Source of the DNA: JAGQVA01 sp041391725 | GTDB lineage: Bacteria; Bacteroidota; Bacteroidia; J057 | Assembly (NCBI GenBank): GCA_041391725.1 | Contig: JAWKNL010000002.1 | Coordinates: forward strand, 186,001-250,000 | Reading direction: 5' to 3' | Length of the DNA stretch: 64,000 nt | In this document: one piece after another, positions 19,153 through 26,712 of the stretch | Position numbering within the stretch: position 1 is the stretch's first letter | Layout: each line of letters starts with the position of its first letter | Position numbers and translations under genes: made by a program | Notes under the pieces: generated by a model | The model's database searches: none | What the model was told of the DNA's origin: nothing | What the model saw: only the letters and a program-made list of their open reading frames with translations

Positions 19153-20434
19153 ATACTGGTTGTATGTGCTCTGCCTTCACGCAGTGATACTGTTGCTGGC
19201 TTTTCGCCTGCTGGAAGATCAGAAAGGCTGGATCATGGCAGTTGAGGCGGGAATCATTTTGTCGCTGCTTATTTCCTTTTGGCTGTACCGTAATTTTGTG
19301 CTTCCGGTAAAGCTGATAAGCCAGGGGGTGGATGCTATTCGTTCCAACGACTTTCAGCAAAATCTGGCTCCGGCAGTTTCTCCCGATGTCACCTCTCTGA
19401 TCGAAGCCTATAATGCGGTGATGGCAAAAATCAGGGAGGAAAGAAAAGAAATTCAGACTCAGCACTACTTCCTCGAAAAGCTGATCGATGCCTCTCCTTC
19501 CGGTATCCTGATCCTGGATTACGACGGAAAACTCACTTACCTCAACCCCGCAGCGGGAAAATTGCTCGGGTTGACGGCAGCATCTATTGGCCGGCCACTC
19601 CGGGAAATGGGGCATGCAGTACTTAGTCAGGTGTGGGATCTGGAGGGCGGACAGTCAAAAGTGATTTCCCTCAATGGCATTTCCCAGTACAAATGCCAGA
19701 TGGCACATTTTCTCCATCGTGGATTCGCCCGGAAGTTTCTGATGATTGAAGAACTGACCCGCGAATTGCTGGAAAGCGAGAAGCGCGCTTACGGCAAAGT
19801 GATCCGGATGATGGCGCATGAGGTAAATAACTCCATTGGGCCCATCAATTCTATTCTCCACTCGGTGATCGATATGCAAAACGAAAAGGAGGATGGGGAT
19901 GAAAATATGATTTCGGCGCTACAGGTCGCCATTGAGCGAAATGAAAACCTCAACCAGTTTATGAAAAATTTTGCGCAGGTTGTCCGTTTGCCCGAAGTGA
20001 AACCCGAAGAATGTGATTTAGAAACACTGATCGGTAAGGTCACTGCACTCCTTCAGGCAGAAGCCTCTGCGAAGGGAATCGTTATTCTTACCGATATTGC
20101 CGGACAACCACTGCGGGTTTCCCTTGACTCAAACCTGATGGAACAGGCGCTGCTCAATATTGTCAGAAATTCTATAGAGTCTATCGGCCAGAATGGCCAA
20201 ATTTTCATCTCTACTCGTCTCCAGCCCCTGCGACTAACCATAGCTGACAATGGGCCCGGCTTGAGTGAAAAGGATGCGCAACAGCTATTCACCCCTTTTT
20301 TCAGCACCAAACCCCGTGGCCAGGGTATAGGGCTGACCCTGGTTCGTGAGATTCTTACCCGCCATGGTATCAGCTTCTCTCTCAAAACCGATCCTGACGG
20401 CTGGACAAGGTTTGAGATGGTGTGGGAAAGGTAG
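19136..20434 (+). CDS. NtrB-type membrane sensor histidine kinase
   Basis: The 432-residue protein has two N-terminal membrane helices (about 7-27 and 33-52) with almost no periplasmic loop, a HAMP-like linker, a PAS domain (about 110-200), an H-box of the HEVNNSIGP type near residue 225, and a HATPase domain with DNGPG and GQGIGL. The short loop suggests it senses the membrane or cytoplasm rather than a periplasmic ligand. The 17-bp overlap with the NtrC-type gene pairs them. The HEVNN box is the variant typical of NtrB/ZraS-like kinases. Confidence 0.92.
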   Translation: MTLKVKYWLYVLCLHAVILLLAFRLLEDQKGWIMAVEAGIILSLLISFWLYRNFVLPVKLISQGVDAIRSNDFQQNLAPAVSPDVTSLIEAYNAVMAKIREERKEIQTQHYFLEKLIDASPSGILILDYDGKLTYLNPAAGKLLGLTAASIGRPLREMGHAVLSQVWDLEGGQSKVISLNGISQYKCQMAHFLHRGFARKFLMIEELTRELLESEKRAYGKVIRMMAHEVNNSIGPINSILHSVIDMQNEKEDGDENMISALQVAIERNENLNQFMKNFAQVVRLPEVKPEECDLETLIGKVTALLQAEASAKGIVILTDIAGQPLRVSLDSNLMEQALLNIVRNSIESIGQNGQIFISTRLQPLRLTIADNGPGLSEKDAQQLFTPFFSTKPRGQGIGLTLVREILTRHGISFSLKTDPDGWTRFEMVWER

Positions 20435-20599
20435 GGTAAGCAAGCGGAAAACCTTTTTTGCCAAAATTTGTCCATTTGCGAAACCGCGGGTACAAATCGC
20501 CGTAAAGTGACATAATCTGTAATAAGACTCTCCCTGTCATTTGGTGAATTAGCAATTTGCCCATGCTCTTTATTGTTTAACTCAAACAAATGTAGTATT

Positions 20600-20959
20600 A
20601 TGAGTCATCCGTATGCCACCTGGCTTTTAAAACTCCGTGAGAAAGTTAAGAAAATGGTTGGCCGCGTTGAGAAAAACGACCCAACCAACCTCCAGGGAGA
20701 CTTTGACCACTGCAAATCCTACCTGGAAAATGTGTTTAAACAATCGATTGATCACAGCATTGACCTTTCGGGCGTAGTTCCCCTTATCATCGAAATCCAG
20801 ACTGATCTGGCCAAAGTTGAGGCTTACCTCAAAAAGCTGCCCCGTACTTTCTGGCACTTTCTGATGGACGCTTTTGACGATCTGGCAAAACTGGTCGCCA
20901 ACTTCCTGGGTTTTTCCTGGAGCGATAAAAAGCAGATTGGCCCTCCCGGGAATCCCTGA
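20600..20959 (+). CDS. Small helical protein of unknown function
   Basis: From the ATG at 20600 the protein has 119 residues; an upstream in-frame ATG at 20573 would add nine. No signal peptide or membrane helix is evident. It is largely helical, with a Lys-rich N-terminus, a hydrophobic central helix (LSGVVPLIIEIQTDLAKVEAYL) and an aromatic region (TFWHFLMDAFDDLAKLVANF). I do not recognise a family. It stands alone between the exporter operon and a beta-barrel gene, with 165 bp upstream that could hold its own promoter. Clear codon structure supports a real gene. Confidence 0.6.
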   Translation: MSHPYATWLLKLREKVKKMVGRVEKNDPTNLQGDFDHCKSYLENVFKQSIDHSIDLSGVVPLIIEIQTDLAKVEAYLKKLPRTFWHFLMDAFDDLAKLVANFLGFSWSDKKQIGPPGNP

Positions 20960-21020
20960 TTTTTCCTCCCCGCGTACTTCGGTGTGTTTTCTTTCGTTGT
21001 GAGAAGATAACGAAAGAAAT

Positions 21021-22244
21021 TTGCTCCGATCCTGTGTTGCCGTAGGTATGTTTTTCTTGTTTCTGCCTGGTGTCTTGTACGGACAATCAGCGGCGGTAAC
21101 TCCTTCTCTTCTTACCACGCACCCGCTGGGGATGCTGGTTTCCAGGATAAATCCCAATTTTCAGGAAACCTCCCTGAGGGAACCATATTTTAACCTGGCT
21201 TTTTCCAGCGGAAATGTCTGGCTTCCGCCGGTCGGCGGGTATATCCCCGGTGACCCCGATATCCGCCAACTCCTCGAAGGGGTGATTTGGTATGAAAGAA
21301 AAAATATTTTCAACCCGCGATATATGTCCGGGCAAAATCTCTCGTTCTCTGCCGACGGCATCCTTCGTGAATTACGGCTCAGTTATATCCGCCCGGTATC
21401 CCGCACGCAGCAACTGTCGCTGGGGTTCCGGGCGTATCAGTTGGGCTCCGGCAAACCACCTTTTTCGCTAATGATCAGCGATGTTTTTATCGAGTGGTTT
21501 CATACGCATATCACACGTGATGAAGATCCTTTTGCCCGCAAGGTGTATGGTTTTAACCGCGCCGGGTTTCATTTTGTGGATGAAAAAGGCAGGCAGTTTG
21601 TGATGAACCCCGGTGATTTTATTTTCCCCGGAATGGAACTCGATTACCATTATTTCCCGCAATGGGCCGACAGACTGGCGGGCATTCATCTCAACGCAGG
21701 ACTTCATCTCGGTTTTAATACTTCGCGGTATAATAGTTCGTCCGATCTGGGTTTTTCGCTGGCTGGCACACGCATTTTTGTTACGGGTCGTACTCATTCG
21801 CTGAAATTATCTGCGGGGTATTCGGTTTTGTTGCCTTCGTTGTGGGGCAATTCGGCGGCTTTCCGGTTTTCTAATGCCGGAGTGATCAAGACGATTTCCT
21901 GGGAAATTGCTTTCAGAAAGGCCATTGGTACGAAAACAAATTTTTCGGTGGGATTATATTATCTGTTTCAAAGCCCTTACCGCAAAAGGGAAGAGTACCG
22001 GTCGATTGTGCTGTATGGTCCCGACATTTCTTCGCACTGGCATTACGCGCTCTCACATTTGTACAAATCTGCCGAAAACTGGTCGCTGGTCTTCGGGCTG
22101 GAGAAAGAGCATTATGTGGTTTCTGTATATCTTCGGGAAGATTTTAAGGTAAATAATGCGCCGGATTTGCAGACAGGCATTCAGCTTTCGTTTCCTGTCA
22201 GTTCAGCCAGTAAGATAATTTCACCACCAGGGCGCGGTTTTTAG
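21021..22244 (+). CDS. Putative outer-membrane beta-barrel protein
   Basis: The 407-residue protein has a signal peptide ending at LYGQ and then alternating aromatic/polar strands typical of a beta-barrel. I use the TTG at 21021 because it supplies a positive charge before the hydrophobic core; the first ATG (21048) gives a very short signal peptide. An in-frame stop at 21000-21002 rules out an earlier start. The last 47 bp overlap the convergent DUF5916 gene, so the final 14 residues may be a non-barrel tail. Its function is not recognised. Confidence 0.7.
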   Translation: MLRSCVAVGMFFLFLPGVLYGQSAAVTPSLLTTHPLGMLVSRINPNFQETSLREPYFNLAFSSGNVWLPPVGGYIPGDPDIRQLLEGVIWYERKNIFNPRYMSGQNLSFSADGILRELRLSYIRPVSRTQQLSLGFRAYQLGSGKPPFSLMISDVFIEWFHTHITRDEDPFARKVYGFNRAGFHFVDEKGRQFVMNPGDFIFPGMELDYHYFPQWADRLAGIHLNAGLHLGFNTSRYNSSSDLGFSLAGTRIFVTGRTHSLKLSAGYSVLLPSLWGNSAAFRFSNAGVIKTISWEIAFRKAIGTKTNFSVGLYYLFQSPYRKREEYRSIVLYGPDISSHWHYALSHLYKSAENWSLVFGLEKEHYVVSVYLREDFKVNNAPDLQTGIQLSFPVSSASKIISPPGRGF

Positions 22245-24360
22245 TCCGGAAATTTTCGGGGTAGGCGTTGTCAGTAAATACTATAAACAAATCTGAGACA
22301 GGGGCGTACCGCCATTGAAAGCGAACATTCACATTTACATTGTTGATCTGATTGTTGTACTGTACAAAAGTGGTGAGAAAGAGTGTGTTGGTAAATGTAA
22401 GATCGAGTCTCGGCCCTATCAGCACCAGGGTCGTACTGGTATAGGGCTGTGGAAGCTGGATTTTATTCCACGAGGCAGTAAGGGCCAGATTGGCATAAGG
22501 CTGTACACGATAGGTGATCCGGGCATTCAGGCTGGTTCTCTCTCCGTTGAAAAACCCTCCGTACCGGGCGGTGATTTCGTAGCTGAGCAGTTTGCGGCTG
22601 TCTGAAAGATAGGTGAGAAACGCCTCATTCCACCGGTATTCTGATCCTGTAGCGAGGGTATCGCCGCCGGTATTGGTAGGGTCAAAAGGCGCAAGTAGGC
22701 GAATATAATTTTCCCTGACCTCGGCAGTAACATTCCGGAGGTTGAGCCAGTTGACGGCGTAGTTGGCGGCTGTGATCCGGTCTGTGCGGGTTCCCATGGG
22801 GTCAAAATACATTTCGAGGCTTCCGCCGGGGCCGTGGTTGGCGATGTTGTATTTTCCGGGGAAAAACCGGTACCGCACTTCGGGATTAATCCTGAAATAT
22901 CCTTTTCTCCTCACAAAACCGGTCTCTGCGAGGTAATCTGCGCCTACCCATGCCTGATTCCAGGAGGCGTAAAGGGTCTGCGTGTTGTAGGTGACATTAC
23001 CGGCAAAAGCAAAGGCGTCTTTGCCTGCGTCGGGATAAAATGCCTGATGGTAAAAGACTTTTCCCGTCCACCGGCTGCTGGCATTGGAGAGGTTGAGGTC
23101 AAATCCTGCTACGCGGTTAAATTTGTTGCCGTGGTAAAGGGAATCGGTCGGATTTCCGGTAATTTGTTTGTTGACGATAAACAACCCTGCGTTGGAGCGG
23201 GTAAAAAACTTTCGCTGAAATACGCCTACGCTGAAATTGGTGGCGGGAAGCTCCGAAGTCGCCCCGGTCTGCATATTCATCAGGCCAATCCGCCAGTTGT
23301 CGCCGAGTTTTCCACTCAGGCGGGCGCCTGCCACCACCGGGGCCTGAAGTCCGATTCTGCGTGAAAAAAACGGGCGGATGCTCTCGGAGCCCAGACTGGC
23401 AAACAGGTCGCTGTTTTCGAGAAAAAACTGTCTTCTTTCCGGAAAAAACAGCTCAAACCGGTCGAGATTGGTTACCTGCTGATCCACTTCCACCTGCGAA
23501 AAATCGGGGTTCAGCGTAAGATCCAGGTTCATGGAAGTCGAAACGGTAATTTTTGCATCTGCACCCACATCCCCTCCCGGCTGGATTTTTTCGCCTTTTT
23601 CTACATTTTCTGAGGCTCTGCCGGAGATATAGGGGATCACCGAAAACCGCGCCCCCAGGTTTGGGGGCGGATTATCCCAGACCAATGTTCCGGTAAAGGC
23701 GAGGTTGGCGGTGGGAAACTGCCGGGGAACCGGCGCCCAGCTCGATTTTTCATTGCCTTTCAATGCCAGGCGGCTGAAATTAATGCCCCATTCCTTTACT
23801 CCTTCGCGATACCGGATGCTGCGAAAGGGAATCTCAAACTCCGCTACCCAGCGGTCGTCGTAATTTTGTACCGCAGACTTCCACTTGCAGTCCCAGTCGA
23901 GCGATACGCCGCCTCCGTTGCTCTGAATGCCATCCCACTGCGCACCTGCGGAGGACAATCCGAAGGAAAATCCGTTGGTTTTGTCGTTGTACGTATCGAT
24001 AAAAACGAGGAAATTTTCGTTTCGCCCAAATACAAAGTCGCGCTTCAGCGATTCCACCGGGCGTTTGCCCGGCAGGGTGTCCATGCAGACAATCGCCATG
24101 TAAAAATGCGTTTCGGTATAAGCCACCTGAACGGTAGTTTTGTGTGAAGCAAACCCGGTATCGATGGGAAGTACCCTGTGAAAATCCTGCGCCTTTTCGG
24201 CTGTGCTCCAAACGTTTTCGTTGAGAATACCGTCTATGGTTATTTCTTCGGTGGCAGGGAAAATATGCAACCGGTATTGCTGGCGGTTGTCTTGTGCTGA
24301 TACAGCCAGTGACAGAAACAATAAAAACAAAAAATGGGAAAGCAGCCAGCGCAGCATCAT
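22198..24360 (-). CDS. DUF5916 outer-membrane protein with CBM9-like N-terminus
   Basis: The 720-residue protein has a signal peptide (cleavage near SAQD, residue 23). A family-9 carbohydrate-binding-like beta sandwich follows (about 35-200; the ITIDGILNENVW opening is typical). The rest is a beta-rich region ending in aromatic-terminated strands, consistent with an outer-membrane barrel. This layout defines the DUF5916 family of Bacteroidota. Its biochemical role is not established. The gene is divergent from the proton-channel pair across a 199-bp gap and stands alone on its strand here. Confidence 0.85.
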   Translation of the reverse strand: MMLRWLLSHFLFLLFLSLAVSAQDNRQQYRLHIFPATEEITIDGILNENVWSTAEKAQDFHRVLPIDTGFASHKTTVQVAYTETHFYMAIVCMDTLPGKRPVESLKRDFVFGRNENFLVFIDTYNDKTNGFSFGLSSAGAQWDGIQSNGGGVSLDWDCKWKSAVQNYDDRWVAEFEIPFRSIRYREGVKEWGINFSRLALKGNEKSSWAPVPRQFPTANLAFTGTLVWDNPPPNLGARFSVIPYISGRASENVEKGEKIQPGGDVGADAKITVSTSMNLDLTLNPDFSQVEVDQQVTNLDRFELFFPERRQFFLENSDLFASLGSESIRPFFSRRIGLQAPVVAGARLSGKLGDNWRIGLMNMQTGATSELPATNFSVGVFQRKFFTRSNAGLFIVNKQITGNPTDSLYHGNKFNRVAGFDLNLSNASSRWTGKVFYHQAFYPDAGKDAFAFAGNVTYNTQTLYASWNQAWVGADYLAETGFVRRKGYFRINPEVRYRFFPGKYNIANHGPGGSLEMYFDPMGTRTDRITAANYAVNWLNLRNVTAEVRENYIRLLAPFDPTNTGGDTLATGSEYRWNEAFLTYLSDSRKLLSYEITARYGGFFNGERTSLNARITYRVQPYANLALTASWNKIQLPQPYTSTTLVLIGPRLDLTFTNTLFLTTFVQYNNQINNVNVNVRFQWRYAPVSDLFIVFTDNAYPENFRTKNRALVVKLSYWLN

Positions 24361-24559
24361 GAGGAAAGGATATTAGAAAATAAAATTCGGGAGATGAAAA
24401 AAGGCATTTTTCTCAAGATTCGGAAGTTTTTATTCTCATTGTGGGAAGAACCTTCTCATATCGGCAGGAAAAAGTGGGATTTATTTGGGAAAATCGCGCC
24501 AGATTTGTAATTAAGTCGGCTGGCATCGTCCTTGTACTTAGTAAATTTACACAACTGAA

Positions 24560-25912
24560 ATGTCACAACTCAATCATATGGATCCGTACTTTCTGATAGA
24601 AATCGGCGTTGTTGCCGTCATTATTGCCCTCCAGTTAGTGGTGTTTTTCCGCAACAGCAACACGATCCGGTTACTGGCAAAAATCTACCCCGATGCGGGT
24701 AACCTGAAAGTGAAGCAGGTGCTTCGCGCCACTGCCGAAAATGCTTCCGCCGGAGCGGGCGAGGCAACCCTTACCATTGATGAAAATGGAATGTTTAATC
24801 CTAAATTTCAGGAAATCCTGATCGCAACCAATGGTTATCTCCTCCGGAACCCGGGTGCTGCCGATTTTGAAATCCTGAAGGATGTGGCCGAACGAAAGGT
24901 GGAATCCGTCGAAAACTCCATCGAAGCCAATATCGCCCTGCCGCTGTATATCGGCCTTCTGGCGACCTTTACTGGTGTGATCATCGGTCTGACCCGTATC
25001 GCATTTGATGGTGTAACCGATGAGGCGATTCAGGCCTTTATCGGCGGGGTATTGATCGGGATGGTGGGCAGTGCTACCGGTCTGGCGCTTACGGTGAGGA
25101 GCAATTTTGCTTTTAAGGAGAGCAAAAAGATCAGAGATACAAACCAATACGATTTTTTCACTTTCGTCAGGGCCTATATTCTTCCTGTTCGCCAGAAAGA
25201 GCCTTCTTATGCTATCTCCACACTCCGTGAAAATCTCCAGGCCTTCAATGAGGGGTTTGTACGGTATCAGGAAAATATGAATGACTCACTGGGAGAAACC
25301 CTCCGCCTTTTTGGCGAACTCAAAGGCGTGTTTCAGGAAATTCGCAGTATTGAGCAGGGGGTAAACGGAATGGGGCATTTTCTCCAGACCAATCACGGAC
25401 TCATTGAAAAGCAGGTTCAGTATATCGAATCCTACTCAAAAAAAGCCCAGGAGTTTACCCAAAAACTTTCCCTCTACGCTTCGGATGTGGACAAACAGGT
25501 CGGCGCGCTGGTGGACGAAAATATCCGGGCGCTGGACAAAAGCAGTCAGGCTGCATTTGTGAAAATGGATCGGTACCTTTCTTCTCTTGAAAAGGCCGAT
25601 AACAAGGCTTTTGCCGAAGCGCTCAACAAAGACCTTTCCCAGATGCGGGCTGACATGGAAAACCTCCAGCAAAAAAGTCTCGAAGTAAATGCCCGGTTGC
25701 TTGATCTGCTTCAGAAAGATACCGGCGCCAATGCGGGAGCAAATGAAAAAATGGCCGCTATAAGTCAGCGTATGGAACAGATCGCCCGTCATCAGGAACA
25801 ATCTTTTACTGATTCGGCAGGCTTTAAGTTTTTTATCTACACCGGGGTTGTGGCGTTTATCACTACGATTGCAGGTGGTGTTGTTTTTTTGATTAATCAT
25901 TTTCAGGGATGA
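24560..25912 (+). CDS. MotA/TolQ/ZorA-like proton-channel protein with long coiled coil
   Basis: The 450-residue protein has a membrane helix at about 9-30 and a helical pair at about 126-147 and 157-180 that matches the MotA/TolQ/ExbB channel fold (LATFTGVIIGL; GGVLIGMVGSATGLALTV). Residues about 215-415 form a long coiled coil, as in ZorA tails. Unlike ZorA as described, it ends in another hydrophobic helix (about 427-447). It overlaps the next gene, a MotB/ZorB-like protein, by 4 bp (ATGA). The pair should form a proton-driven inner-membrane motor, but its task is unknown. A second Met at residue 7 is an alternative start. Confidence 0.82.
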   Translation: MSQLNHMDPYFLIEIGVVAVIIALQLVVFFRNSNTIRLLAKIYPDAGNLKVKQVLRATAENASAGAGEATLTIDENGMFNPKFQEILIATNGYLLRNPGAADFEILKDVAERKVESVENSIEANIALPLYIGLLATFTGVIIGLTRIAFDGVTDEAIQAFIGGVLIGMVGSATGLALTVRSNFAFKESKKIRDTNQYDFFTFVRAYILPVRQKEPSYAISTLRENLQAFNEGFVRYQENMNDSLGETLRLFGELKGVFQEIRSIEQGVNGMGHFLQTNHGLIEKQVQYIESYSKKAQEFTQKLSLYASDVDKQVGALVDENIRALDKSSQAAFVKMDRYLSSLEKADNKAFAEALNKDLSQMRADMENLQQKSLEVNARLLDLLQKDTGANAGANEKMAAISQRMEQIARHQEQSFTDSAGFKFFIYTGVVAFITTIAGGVVFLINHFQG

Positions 25913-26712
25913 AACACGATAGTTCAAGACTGTTTTGGGTAAGTTATGCCGACCTGATGACTGCGTTGTTTATCATCGTCCTGGCGTTGTTTATCCTGAG
26001 TTACAAGATGTTTAAGGTTCGCGCCGATGCGTTGATTGTAACGGAAGAAGAGCTTCGGGTGAGAAGCCTCGAACTCGACCAGAAAAGCCTGGCGCTGGAA
26101 GAACTTCAGCGCCGGCTGAGTGAGGAAGAACTGCACGCCAGTTCGCTGATTCAGGAGCTCAACAACGAGCGTGCACGGCTGGTGGTCATGGAAGAGGAGT
26201 ATCAAAAACTCCAGGAAATTCAGAAATCCATTGAGAAGCTCGATCCGCGCTATTTTGTCTATCAACCCTTATACAAACGCCATGTGCTTCGCACCCAGGT
26301 ACAGTTTCCCAAAGGAAAAAGCGATATTTCAGACAGCTACAAATCTACCCTCGTAGAGGCAGGAAAAGCGCTGAAAGGATTGGTGGACCAACTCGAACCC
26401 AACGACAATATCAAGTACCTGCTGGTCATCGAAGGTATGGCCTCCCGCGATGCTTATACCCGCAACTACGAACTGAGTTACGAGCGTGCGCTTTCCCTTT
26501 TCCGGCTTTGGGAGGCGCAGGGCATTGAGTTTGACCCCAACCGGGTGGAGGTGATGATTTCGGGTAGCGGCGAAAGCGGTGTTGGCCGTGATCAGGTTGA
26601 CGAAGTCAGAAACCAGCGGTTTCTGATCCAGATCATTCCCAAAATCGGCGAACTCAAAGGGGTTTCCTACGATACCCTTCCGCAGACCCCGGCAGACGGA
26701 AACAGTTTATAA
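25909..26712 (+). CDS. MotB/ZorB-like protein with OmpA-type peptidoglycan-binding domain
   Basis: The 267-residue protein starts with a short cytoplasmic end and a single membrane helix carrying the channel aspartate D15 in SYADLMTALF, the motif of MotB and ZorB plugs. A coiled coil (about 45-110) leads to an OmpA-like domain (about 125-250) with the LSYERA and NQRF motifs. The usual HTD of the domain is replaced (EGMASRD), so peptidoglycan binding may be altered. It pairs with the upstream channel gene (4-bp overlap). The last codons overlap the convergent DUF5107 gene by 6 bp. Confidence 0.85.
   Translation: MKHDSSRLFWVSYADLMTALFIIVLALFILSYKMFKVRADALIVTEEELRVRSLELDQKSLALEELQRRLSEEELHASSLIQELNNERARLVVMEEEYQKLQEIQKSIEKLDPRYFVYQPLYKRHVLRTQVQFPKGKSDISDSYKSTLVEAGKALKGLVDQLEPNDNIKYLLVIEGMASRDAYTRNYELSYERALSLFRLWEAQGIEFDPNRVEVMISGSGESGVGRDQVDEVRNQRFLIQIIPKIGELKGVSYDTLPQTPADGNSL

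Noticed and set aside
26707..26712. Possible frameshift at the overlap of the ZorB-like and DUF5107 genes
   Set aside because: The overlap is a normal convergent arrangement and both proteins end as expected for their families.
24560..26712. Full Zorya defence system
   Set aside because: No ZorC, ZorD or ZorE homologue flanks the pair; the neighbours are DUF5916 and a DUF5107 glycan gene.
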